A stretch of 6,299 bases of DNA from assembly GCA_016522385.1 (NCBI GenBank), contig JAEKFU010000312.1, positions 1-6,299 on the forward strand, read 5' to 3'. The position numbers and the translations under genes were made by a program. The stretch comes from Pseudomonadota bacterium (GTDB taxonomy: Bacteria; Pseudomonadota; Alphaproteobacteria; Rhizobiales; Aestuariivirgaceae). The notes under the pieces are model-generated. The model was not told the origin of the DNA and searched no databases. It worked only from the letters and a program-made list of their open reading frames with translations. Below are positions 1 through 6,299 of the stretch, one piece after another (within the stretch, counting starts at the first letter, position 1; each line of letters opens with the position of its first letter).

Positions 1-510
1 CAAGTCACCCGGTCTAATCGCAGACACCATGGCGATGGAGCACCTGGCAGCGGCCCGCGGGTAGAGAACGAATAAAGGACTGAACGGTACGACTTGCTTA
101 CAATCGAAATCTTGGCGGTTTCCCGAAGTGTTCGTTCACTGATTTCCCATTTCATCCAGACTTGGAACAACAGGCGTAGGCTTTCTGATCCGCACGGTCG
201 CGAATACCTCATGTGGGTCTTGCATAGACTGTTCTGGCACCCGTAAGCGACGTCTCAAAGGTGCAAAATTCAGACGTTCGATGACCAGCTCAATCCGGTA
301 AATTCTGCCCCTGCTGATCGATAATCACTCTCGCATCGGGGGATGGAGATGGAACGCAGACTTGCAGTCATAATTGCTGCTGACGTGTTTGGCTGAACCT
401 GTCTGATGGATCCTGTCGCGCGCGCATGTCGATTGTTTGAAAGTTGGTCAGCGCCGCACTTTCTTCCGTAACATCCGCTCGCCTTTGACGTAGGTCATAG
501 CACACCGACA
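1..510. other. Gene-free left flank
   Basis: No coding region can be supported here. The + strand frame that begins at position 2 stays open to a TAG at 62-64 (20 codons, ending in ...MAMEHLAAARG), which could be the tail of an upstream gene, but an open run that short is expected by chance. On the - strand, 324 down to 139 is open for 62 codons between stops, without a convincing start codon or ribosome binding site and with no motif I recognise. No tRNA, strong terminator hairpin or tandem repeat is evident. The stretch may be decayed coding sequence plus the leader of the acyltransferase gene, but that is inference. Confidence 0.5.
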
Positions 511-573
511 TTGTTAGTTTCAGAGTTCAAATCTCCTCCTGTTGGATCATCTCTAAAGGGTGTTGGGCGTTTG

Positions 574-1920
574 ATGCCCAAGAATTCTGAAATTGGAAAG
601 TATGGCTCACTTTGGCTCCGGGCACAGAATGCAGCAGAACGCACGCCAGAGTCGCGCAACCGCTACATTGACTTTCTGCGTGGCGCCTCGATCATCGCTG
701 TTGTACTTGGCCACTGGCTCGCATTAGCGCCCCATGTTACCGACGGCCAGCTTCAGGTAGAGCACATCCTGCAGTTTTCGCCGTGGACAGCATGGCTGAC
801 ATGGGGATTTCAGGTCATGCCGATATTCTTCATGGTGGGCGGATATGCGAATGCTGCTTCGTGGGAGTCGGCTCTGCGAAAGGAAAGAGGCTACGGTGAG
901 TGGGTGGCTGCAAGGCTACACCGCTTGGCGGGACCGGTTGTGCTGCTAGTTGTTGCATGGACGATGCTTGGAGTTGCCGCCCACTTCAGCGGTATAAGTG
1001 CTGCAACCCTTGCGGTCGGATCGCGGAGCGCTCTGATTCCGGTATGGTTCCTATCGGTGTACATCATGGTCGTGGTTGCGGCGCCGCTCAGCTACTGGGC
1101 CTTTCAACGCGCTGGAGCTGTCACTTTTTGGGGACTTGCTGTTTTCGCCCTGTTAGTCGACATCGTCGGTCTGGCGGGCGGCTACTCCTAGTTGCGCTGG
1201 CTTAACTATGGCTTTGTCTGGCTCGCCGTCCATCAGTTGGGTTATTTGTGGCGTGCCGGCTGCCTCGGGAGTGCCAAGTCCGCTCTATTGTGGGCGGCAA
1301 GCGGATTTGCTGTCTTGATGCTTCTCGTCACTGCGGCTGGTTACCCCGTCGGCATGATCAGCATCCCCGGAGAACCGATTTCTAACTCAACTCCTCCGAC
1401 CATTGCGCTGATCGCATTGGCACTCCTGCAGGGTGGCTTGCTTCTGTCATTCGAAGGGCCGATGCGTCACTGGCTGCGGCAGGTCCGCCCGTGGGCCGCT
1501 ACAATTCTTGTGAACCGTTCGATCATGACCCTCTATCTCTGGCACATGACCGTATTCGTAATCGTCATAGGTCTGTTGAATGTTTCAAATGGCATAGGTT
1601 TAACGCTAGAGCCCGGCACATGGCTTTGGTGGCTCGTGCGGCCAATCTGGCTTGCGGGGTTGGCCGTAGTCTTGGTTATTCTGACATTGCTACTGTCACC
1701 GTTAGAGCAGAGGACGCGGAAGCGTGACCGCAAATCCTTACCGCTATGGCAAGCATTATGTGGTGCATCGATGATTTGCTTTGGTCTTGCACAGATGGCT
1801 CTTCATGGAATTGGCGACGAGGGTGCGCTCGGTGTCAGATTGTGGCTCATCTTGGTCACTCTGCTGGGATTCGCGCTTGCAAGTCATGCTCTGCCGTCGC
1901 CTCCCAATGCTCGGCGATAA
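574..1920 (+). pseudogene. Membrane acyltransferase (acyltransferase family 3), interrupted by an in-frame TAG
   Basis: This family of polytopic inner-membrane enzymes moves acyl groups (often acetyl or succinyl) onto polysaccharides, lipids or small molecules; the substrate cannot be read here. From the ATG at 574 the frame has 448 codons plus TAA, but codon 206 (1189-1191) is TAG. The first part holds the family's N-terminal signature RYIDFLRG followed by GHW (His47, the presumed catalytic histidine), then MPIFFMVGGYANA (82-94) and a basic RLHRL loop. The part after the stop resumes in the same frame with LNYGFVWLAVHQLGYLW and ends with the family's NRSIMTLYLWHMT (314-326) and further membrane helices. 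Both halves belong to one protein of normal family length, so a single base change explains the break. A TTG at 1192 directly follows the stop but has no Shine-Dalgarno sequence. An upstream TTG start at 511 would add 21 residues unlike the family. AAAGGG at 555-560 is a weak, distant ribosome binding site. Family is certain, substrate unknown. Confidence 0.85.
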
Positions 1921-1936
1921 GAAATCGGCGCTGCAG

Positions 1937-1976
1937 TCCTGATCCGAGAGCTGAACCGCCGCCCAATTGATCAGGA
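1937..1976. repeat. Inverted repeat after the acyltransferase gene
   Basis: TCCTGATC at 1937-1944 is matched perfectly by GATCAGGA at 1969-1976, with a 24-base spacer. It begins 17 bases after the TAA of the acyltransferase frame. No run of T follows, so it is not a classical intrinsic terminator. It could be a weak transcript-end hairpin, a protein-binding dyad, or chance. Confidence 0.3.
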
Positions 1977-1994
1977 TCATTTCGCAATTCGCGG

Positions 1995-2011
1995 CCATGC
2001 GTTAGGCATGG
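1995..2011. repeat. Short palindrome upstream of the acyl-CoA ligase gene
   Basis: CCATGC (1995-2000) and GCATGG (2006-2011) form a perfect 6-bp inverted repeat around GTTAG. It lies only three bases before the 16-bp palindrome at 2015-2030, so the two may form one composite regulatory site or a leader structure. Role is inferred from position only. Confidence 0.3.
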
Positions 2012-2014
2012 ACA

Positions 2015-2030
2015 GATCGAAATTTCGATC
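2015..2030. promoter_or_regulatory. Perfect 16-bp palindrome, candidate operator of the ligase gene
   Basis: GATCGAAATTTCGATC is an uninterrupted perfect palindrome ending 42 bases before the ligase start codon. A symmetric site of this size, in the expected promoter/leader zone, is typical of an operator for a dimeric repressor or activator. Fatty-acid and CoA-ligase genes are often controlled by TetR- or GntR-type regulators, but no regulator gene of that kind is in the window, so the binding protein is unknown. Confidence 0.4.
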
Positions 2031-2062
2031 CCAGCGCTTAAGGCGTTGAGACTATTATTATT

Positions 2063-2069
2063 GGAGGAG
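2063..2069 (+). promoter_or_regulatory. Ribosome binding site deciding the ligase start
   Basis: GGAGGAG sits three bases upstream of the ATG at 2073. It is a near-consensus Shine-Dalgarno sequence, and it falls inside the reading frame that would begin at the upstream TTG (2046). That argues for translation starting at 2073. Confidence 0.75.
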
Positions 2070-2072
2070 TCG

Positions 2073-3791
2073 ATGTCGAAGGTCGTGAAACTCCGTCCGA
2101 CCACCCAACACGAAACAGATTCATATCCTTGGCTAGCAGAGTATCCAGCAGACATTGATTGGTATGCTGAACTGCCGGTCAAACCTCTTTTCACGTTGCT
2201 TGATGAAGCCGTGGAGACCTATGGCGATTACCCGTTTATGGACTTCCTTGGGCGCAAGTCTACTTACGGCGAAGCTGGTCCCATCGTGGAGCAAACGGCA
2301 AGAGCCTTTCAAGAACTGGGGGTTGGAAAAGGCGTCAAAGTGGGCCTTCTGTTGCCGAACTGCCCATACTTTGTGATCTGCTTTTTTGCGATTCTGAAGG
2401 CTGGGGGCACAGCCGTTCTCTACAATCCATTACTCGCGACAAATGAAATTGCCCGGCAAATCGAAGATTCCGAGACCGACTTCATGGTCACCGTCGACAT
2501 GAGGCAAGTCTACTCCAAAATTGCAGACATTGTGACCGAGAGTAGACTGAAGAAAATCATCGTGTGTGGATTGGGCCAAGCGCTTCCATGGTCGAAGCGG
2601 TTGCTATTCACCCTTCTAAAGTCCGCAGAGCGCGTCAGGGTTCCAAGGGATGATAAGCATATCGCCTTCGAACTGTTCCTTCGCAATCTTGGCAAGTTTG
2701 ATTCCCCCGAAATTGATCCGCAGGCAGACATGGCCGCACTACTATACACTGGGGGAACGACGGGAGCGCCAAAGGGGGTCTGCCTCAGCCACTACAACCT
2801 CTATGCCAACACATTGCAGAGCACGCTGGGTCTACCGTCCGCGCAGCGCGGCAAGGAGCGTGTCCTGGCGATCGTTCCTTTTTTTCACGCTTTTGGGATG
2901 ACAGCGGTTCTTAACACCAGCATCGCATTGGGGGCAGAGATCATCATACTGCCGAGTTTCGATCCAGGTGAAGTTCTCAAAACAATCCACAAGATGCGTC
3001 CAACCATGTTCTTAGGCGTGCCGACAATCTTTGCGGCCATCGTCAATCATCCAAAGGCGGATCAGTACGATCTTTCTTCTCTGCGGCTTTGCACGTGCGG
3101 TGGCGATGCTCTCTCGTTGGATTTAAAGCAATCATTCCAGCGGCTCGTCGGGTGTGAGATTGTACAGGGTTATGGGCTTACCGAGTGCTCTCCTGTCGTC
3201 ACCGCTGGATCCCCACTTGGCATGGAAAAGCCGAATTCAATCGGCGTTCCGCTCCCCGGAACGGTCGTGGGGATTCTACAGCTCGAACATAACCAAACGC
3301 CGCTGGGGCCCAGTTTAAAGGGTGAGATATGCGTTAGGGGACCCCAGGTAATGATGCAGTATTTCAACAGACCAGACGACACGGCGGAGGTGTTGCATGA
3401 CGGCTGGCTTCATACAGGCGACATTGGCTACTTCGACGAGGACGGCTACTTCTATCTGGTGGACCGCTTGAAAGATCTAATAATAACTGGCGGATACAAC
3501 GTTTATCCGAGCGTTGTGGAAGCTGCCCTAATTGAGCACCCCAATATTGACGACGTTGCCGTCGTCGGGCTTCCGCACCCGCATTGGGGGCAGGAAGTCA
3601 CCGCATTTGTGGTAGCGGCACGTCACAACGGTGTATCACAGGAGGACTTGCACGATTTTCTCAAGGGTAAACTCTCATCCTATGAGTTGCCGAAATCGGT
3701 TCGCTTCCTCGACGAATTGCCGAAATCTAAGATCGGCAAGGTGAAGAAAGCCATGCTGCGCCAAAACTACGAAACCGAACAACAGACCTAG
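2073..3791 (+). CDS. Acyl-CoA ligase of the AMP-forming (ANL) family, FadD/PimA-like
   Basis: The 572-residue product should activate a carboxylic acid, probably a medium/long-chain fatty or dicarboxylic acid, to its CoA thioester through an acyl-AMP intermediate; it would act in the cytoplasm or at the inner membrane face. The core motifs are all present: the phosphate-binding loop YTGGTTGAPKG (225-235), GYGLTECSP (366-374), GEICVRGPQVM (417-427), HTGDIGYFDEDGY (447-459), the hinge stretch DRLKDLIITGGYNVYP (464-479), and a C-terminal PKSKIGKVKK whose Lys556 is the expected catalytic lysine. Length is normal for long-chain acyl-CoA ligases. The start is set by the GGAGGAG ribosome binding site. 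It stands alone: the preceding gene is broken, the next lies 562 bp downstream, and no other beta-oxidation gene is in view. The N-terminal region (PWLAEYPADIDWYAELP) resembles ligases often labelled dicarboxylate-CoA ligase PimA or FadD in alphaproteobacteria, from memory only. Enzyme class is firm; chain length and pathway are not. Confidence 0.9.
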   Translation: MSKVVKLRPTTQHETDSYPWLAEYPADIDWYAELPVKPLFTLLDEAVETYGDYPFMDFLGRKSTYGEAGPIVEQTARAFQELGVGKGVKVGLLLPNCPYFVICFFAILKAGGTAVLYNPLLATNEIARQIEDSETDFMVTVDMRQVYSKIADIVTESRLKKIIVCGLGQALPWSKRLLFTLLKSAERVRVPRDDKHIAFELFLRNLGKFDSPEIDPQADMAALLYTGGTTGAPKGVCLSHYNLYANTLQSTLGLPSAQRGKERVLAIVPFFHAFGMTAVLNTSIALGAEIIILPSFDPGEVLKTIHKMRPTMFLGVPTIFAAIVNHPKADQYDLSSLRLCTCGGDALSLDLKQSFQRLVGCEIVQGYGLTECSPVVTAGSPLGMEKPNSIGVPLPGTVVGILQLEHNQTPLGPSLKGEICVRGPQVMMQYFNRPDDTAEVLHDGWLHTGDIGYFDEDGYFYLVDRLKDLIITGGYNVYPSVVEAALIEHPNIDDVAVVGLPHPHWGQEVTAFVVAARHNGVSQEDLHDFLKGKLSSYELPKSVRFLDELPKSKIGKVKKAMLRQNYETEQQT

Positions 3792-4097
3792 AGCGAGTTG
3801 GTGTTGCCGTCCTTGAAACATTCGACTCTCAATTTCTGGTCGCGTAAAGATACTAACTGACAGTCACACGCTTTGACTGCCAGGAAAAGTCGTTCGGATC
3901 GCCACGAGATCTTTATTCCTATTGCCATACAGGTGCTGATGGGGAGGCTGCTGGAGCGGAACGACAAGAAGCTGTTCAATGTTTTGACAAAGTGTATCGG
4001 CGCGGGTCTGAGCGACGAAATGGGCCGGGAAGGGCGGGTTGCAAGTCTAACAGAGCAAGTGCCCAAATGTGCTAAGGCCGCTTGTGCATCATCAGAC

Positions 4098-4113
4098 ACA
4101 AACTAATGTTTGT
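4098..4113. promoter_or_regulatory. Palindrome upstream of the chvI-like gene, candidate operator
   Basis: ACAAAC and GTTTGT are perfect inverted 6-bp arms separated by TAAT, in a locally AT-rich stretch about 240 bases before the regulator's start codon. A TTGACT at 4164-4169 could be a -35 element, but no good -10 box follows at normal spacing. The palindrome could be a site for the regulator itself or for another factor; position and symmetry are the only evidence. Confidence 0.3.
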
Positions 4114-4238
4114 TGTTTGATCCAAATTAGACTAAAGTCCAACATCAATAGCGAATCAATACTTTGACTGTGGGCCGGGGGCAGCTTGAACGGCGCTAGG
4201 TCGCAACTGCATAATCTGTAACAAGAGTAACACTGAGG

Positions 4239-4256
4239 GCGGTCCGTCTGGGCCGC
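4239..4256 (+). other. GC-rich hairpin in the putative leader of the chvI-like gene
   Basis: GCGGTCC (4239-4245) pairs with GGGCCGC (4250-4256) around a GTCT loop, giving six Watson-Crick pairs and one G-U pair. It lies about 100 bases before the start codon. No T run follows, so it is not an intrinsic terminator. It may be a leader-RNA structure if transcription begins upstream; otherwise it is incidental. Confidence 0.25.
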
Positions 4257-4353
4257 GCGTATCGCAGGGGTAAAAGCTTTGGCGGGAATCTAAATCTGTG
4301 CGTCTTCTCCAGAGGGCCAAATAGGAATCTTTCTTATTGGGGGGATCGATAGG

Positions 4354-5067
4354 GTGGAGAATACATCAACAATTGCACTAGTAGACGATGATCAACACAT
4401 CCTTACTTCACTAAGTATGGCGTTCGAAGCCGAGGGATACCGTACGCAAACCTACGCCGACGGCGCGGCAGCGCTGGTGGGCTTGCAAGAAACACCACCC
4501 GACATCGCGATCCTCGATGTCAAGATGCCGCGTATGGATGGTTTGGAGTTGCTGCGCCGGTTGCGCCATCACTCTAACCTTCCAGTAATTTTTCTGACAA
4601 GCAAAGTTGATGAGATAGATGAGTTAGTCGGCCTCAAGATGGGCGCGGACGATTTCATTCGCAAGCCGTTCTCTCAGCGTGTGCTCATGGGACGGGTTGA
4701 AGTTGCGTTGCGTCGGGCCCGACCAGCTGAACTTGAGGTTACTAACGACGTCGAAACGCGCGCTATCGAGCGGGGCAAGCTGCTGATGGACCCGGATCGC
4801 CATGCCTGTACCTGGAATTCGGACCCGGTCACCCTGTCCGTGATCGAGTTTCGGATCCTGCAGGCGTTGGCGCAGCGGCCGGGCATTGTCAAAGATCGCG
4901 ACGCGCTGATCGATGCTGCCTACGACGGTCGAATTTATGTCAACGACCGCAACATCGACGGTCACATCAAACGGCTGCGGAAGAAGTTCATTGCCGTGGA
5001 TAACGACTTCGATGAAATCGAGACGCTGCGAGGTTTGGGTTATCGCTTCAAAGGAAGCAGTTTCTGA
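4354..5067 (+). CDS. chvI: ChvI-family two-component response regulator, orphan (no adjacent kinase)
   Basis: This 237-residue OmpR/PhoB-class transcription factor matches the ChvI pattern along its length. The receiver domain (about 5-122) has the acidic pocket Asp11-Asp12-Asp13, phospho-acceptor Asp55 in AILDVKMPRMDG, Thr82 in FLTSK, and Lys104 in the ChvI-typical GLKMGADDFIRKPFSQR. The winged-helix DNA-binding domain (about 138-234) includes LAQRPGIVKDRDALIDAAYD, recognition helix RNIDGHIKRLRKK (199-211) and LRGLGYRF. In Rhizobiales, ChvI with its membrane kinase ChvG and the periplasmic inhibitor ExoR governs envelope, exopolysaccharide, motility and acid/host responses. Here no chvG follows: 426 bp of non-coding DNA with a repeat element intervene. 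It is therefore likely an accessory paralogue or a relocated copy that may take phosphate from a kinase encoded elsewhere. The start is GTG, preceded by GGGGGG at 4339-4344; no ATG fits. The linker between domains looks somewhat short compared with chromosomal ChvI as I recall it. Confidence 0.88.
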   Translation: MENTSTIALVDDDQHILTSLSMAFEAEGYRTQTYADGAAALVGLQETPPDIAILDVKMPRMDGLELLRRLRHHSNLPVIFLTSKVDEIDELVGLKMGADDFIRKPFSQRVLMGRVEVALRRARPAELEVTNDVETRAIERGKLLMDPDRHACTWNSDPVTLSVIEFRILQALAQRPGIVKDRDALIDAAYDGRIYVNDRNIDGHIKRLRKKFIAVDNDFDEIETLRGLGYRFKGSSF

Positions 5068-5493
5068 GATGACGAAGGCAGCAGTGCGCCAAGGATAGGC
5101 CGGCCTGAGTGGAAGATATTCGGGCAGCGACCACAGTGACTGCTAACGCCAAGGCGAGGAGACGGTGACAGTCGAACACCCTAGAGCGTTTCATGTTGAT
5201 TTGGAACCATTCTGACAGAGCGATTTTCCGGCAAATCCGGCGCATTGCTCCTTGTCCGTATCCAGATACGGCCTGCGGAACAATACTTGACCTTGCCGGA
5301 AAATCGCTCTGTCAGAATGGTTCCAAATCAACATGAAACGTTCTAGTTTGCTCTAGTCAAAAGAACGACCGCTCAGTTTCTAGACAACCAAGCTCGCCTG
5401 TCAAAAATTTCAAGAAGCCTATTTAGTCTTGGTCATTTTCACTGTTTCATGCCTATTGGCAAGCACGCCTGCTGGTTAGCGTTGGTATCACGT
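5068..5493. other. Gap between the chvI-like and enolase-superfamily genes
   Basis: Apart from the palindromic element in its middle, this 426-bp stretch shows no gene. In typical Rhizobiales a ChvG kinase gene would follow chvI, but no frame here resembles a histidine kinase or its N-terminal membrane segment. The part after the element (5347-5493) is AT-richer and should contain the promoter of the downstream gene; I could not settle on -35/-10 boxes, and no strong ribosome binding site precedes the ATG at 5494. Confidence 0.5.
5181..5346. repeat. 166-bp snap-back palindromic element (54-bp inverted repeats)
   Basis: The left arm (5181-5234, starting CTAGAGCGTTTCATG) is the reverse complement of the right arm (5293-5346) at 53 of 54 positions; the one difference (G5186 against T5341) would still pair as G-U in RNA. 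The 58-base centre also folds: CCGTAT (5256-5261) pairs with ATACGG (5266-5271), flanked by TCC/GGA and ATTG/CAAT. Both ends read CTAG. I see no target-site duplication beyond this palindromic end and no protein inside. Size, symmetry and intergenic position fit the palindromic repeats and MITE-like elements of Rhizobiales (RIME, Bru-RS type), but the exact family is not identified. If transcribed it would form a very long hairpin able to end or protect the upstream transcript or attract RNase III. Confidence 0.85.
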
Positions 5494-6299
5494 ATGAAGA
5501 TTGTCAGTTTGGAAACTTTTACCAATCAGTTCGTCTGTCTGGTCAGAGTGCGTACTGAAGAAGGACATGAGGGATGGGGACAGCCTGCACCGTATAACGC
5601 CGATATTACAGCGCAGGTTTTCCACCGTCAGGTCGCGCCTTACGCGCTCGGCGCAGATCCACTGGAAATCGACCAGCTGGTCGACTTCATCTACGAGAGC
5701 GAGTTGAAGTTTCCCGGCTCCTATGTGCTACGCGCCGTCAGTGGTTTGGACACAGCACTTTGGGACTTGCGGGGTAAGCTGGAAGACAAACCGGTTTGTG
5801 AACTGCTGGGCAAAAAAGCAAGGCCAATCAGAGTTTACGGATCCAGCATGCAGCGCGCGATCTCGCCAAATGACGAAGCTGAACGTCTCGTCCGTTTGCG
5901 CGACGAACATGGCTATGATGCCTTCAAGTTTCGCATCGGCGACGAGTGCAGCCACAATGTCGACAAATGGCCAGGTCGCACTGAAGAAATCGTACCTGCG
6001 GTCAGCGAAGCGCTGAGAGGCGAGGCGGATCTCCTGGTTGATGCAAACAGTTGCTTTACCCCCGACCGCGCAATCGCGGTCGGTCACATGCTTGAGGACA
6101 ACGGCATCTGCCATTTTGAAGAGCCATGCCCCTATTGGGAATTGGACTGGACCAAACAGGTAACCGAGGCGATGACCAAACTTGACGTTACCGGCGGTGA
6201 GCAAGACTGTGATCTGACCATATGGCGCCGGATGATCGACATGCGCGCGGTTGACGTGGTGCAGCCTGACATCTGCTATCTCGGCGGTCTGTCCCGCAC
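5494..6299 (+). CDS. Enolase-superfamily enzyme (mandelate racemase/muconate lactonizing type), 3' end outside the window
   Basis: The frame is open from the ATG at 5494 to the window edge (268 complete codons; full members have about 350-400). Such enzymes use Mg2+ to abstract the proton next to a carboxylate, giving racemization, cycloisomerization or, most often, dehydration of sugar acids in the cytoplasm. Visible are the N-terminal capping domain (about 1-110, MKIVSLETF start, GLDTALWDLRGK at 84-95) and much of the barrel. Candidate general base motif is Lys145-Phe-Arg147 (AFKFRIG); metal ligands are Asp183 (LVDAN), Glu209 (HFEEP) and Glu236 (GGEQD), followed by VVQPDICYLGG (255-265). 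The second catalytic residue (His in mandelate racemase, Lys in muconate lactonizing enzymes) would lie past the edge, so the subgroup stays open. The start fits the family's usual N-terminus, though no good Shine-Dalgarno sequence precedes it. Neighbours do not indicate a substrate. Superfamily is certain; a sugar-acid dehydratase is a guess. Confidence 0.88.
   Translation, partial: MKIVSLETFTNQFVCLVRVRTEEGHEGWGQPAPYNADITAQVFHRQVAPYALGADPLEIDQLVDFIYESELKFPGSYVLRAVSGLDTALWDLRGKLEDKPVCELLGKKARPIRVYGSSMQRAISPNDEAERLVRLRDEHGYDAFKFRIGDECSHNVDKWPGRTEEIVPAVSEALRGEADLLVDANSCFTPDRAIAVGHMLEDNGICHFEEPCPYWELDWTKQVTEAMTKLDVTGGEQDCDLTIWRRMIDMRAVDVVQPDICYLGGLSR

Larger units (their letters stand above)
3792..4353. 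other. 562-bp gap without a convincing gene
   Basis: Two overlapping open frames exist on opposite strands: 3873-4106 (+, 77 codons from a TTG) and 4099-3788 (-, 103 codons from a GTG, running to the ligase stop codon). Neither has a Shine-Dalgarno sequence or a recognisable domain, and only one could be real. The + frame has some protein-like character (LMGRLLERNDKKLFNVLTKC), so a relic of an unknown gene is possible. The right part (about 4090-4353) becomes AT-rich and holds the palindrome and hairpin listed separately; it is presumably the promoter and leader region of the response regulator gene. Confidence 0.5.

Noticed and set aside
139..324. 62-codon open stretch on the - strand, somewhat protein-like
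   Set aside because: No convincing start codon, no ribosome binding site and no recognisable motif.
429..443. Part of a nod-box-like core on the - strand (TTCAAACAATCGAC)
   Set aside because: Only the central AAACAATCGA fits; the outer nod-box half-sites are not found, and no nodulation gene lies downstream on that strand.
3787..3795. CCTAGAGCG at the ligase stop codon, identical to the outer edge of the palindromic element (5180-5188)
   Set aside because: The match ends after nine bases and no inverted partner is seen, so it is not evidence for a second copy.
3873..4106. 77-codon + strand open frame from a TTG
   Set aside because: No Shine-Dalgarno sequence, no recognised domain, and it overlaps a longer frame on the other strand; described within the gap entry rather than called as a gene.
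4624..4965. 113-codon open frame on the - strand inside the regulator gene
   Set aside because: It is a shadow of the ChvI coding sequence, which has clear domain motifs on the + strand.
5097..5106. AGGCCGGCCT palindrome after the chvI-like gene
   Set aside because: A 10-bp GC-rich palindrome with no loop and no T run is neither a terminator nor a convincing operator.
5728..6204. 158-codon open frame on the - strand inside the enolase-superfamily gene
   Set aside because: The + strand frame carries all metal-binding and base motifs; the opposite frame has no recognisable features.

Overview
The window looks like accessory DNA of an alphaproteobacterium of the Rhizobiales (Rhizobium/Sinorhizobium/Agrobacterium/Mesorhizobium type). 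The best evidence is a response regulator whose whole sequence reads as ChvI, a regulator largely confined to that order. A long palindromic intergenic element of the general kind common in those genomes supports this. All recognisable genes lie on the + strand, but they are separated by long non-coding gaps and share no pathway. There is no ribosomal, core-metabolic or replication gene, so a plasmid or genomic-island setting is likely; this is inference.

Layout. Positions 1-510 hold no gene I can support. 574-1920 is a membrane acyltransferase (acyltransferase family 3) gene, complete from N-terminal GHW motif to C-terminal YLWHMT motif but cut by an in-frame TAG at 1189-1191, so it is called a pseudogene. 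A 152-bp spacer with three separate inverted repeats leads into an intact acyl-CoA ligase gene (2073-3791) with a strong Shine-Dalgarno sequence and all adenylation-enzyme motifs. A 562-bp gap (3792-4353) follows; it contains a perfect-arm palindrome and a GC-rich hairpin but no convincing gene. Then comes a ChvI-family response regulator (4354-5067) with no ChvG kinase after it. The gap after it carries a 166-bp snap-back element (5181-5346) with 54-bp arms differing at one base. The window ends inside an enolase-superfamily (mandelate racemase/muconate lactonizing type) gene starting at 5494.

How the genes work together: no joint pathway is visible. The ligase would activate a carboxylic acid as its CoA thioester. 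The enolase-superfamily enzyme would act on a sugar acid or other carboxylate. The orphan regulator may control neighbours or answer to a ChvG kinase encoded elsewhere. The nonsense-interrupted gene, the missing kinase partner, the wide gaps and the repeat element together suggest a region undergoing rearrangement and decay. I see no clearly new multi-gene system. The snap-back element and the orphan ChvI are the points most worth following.
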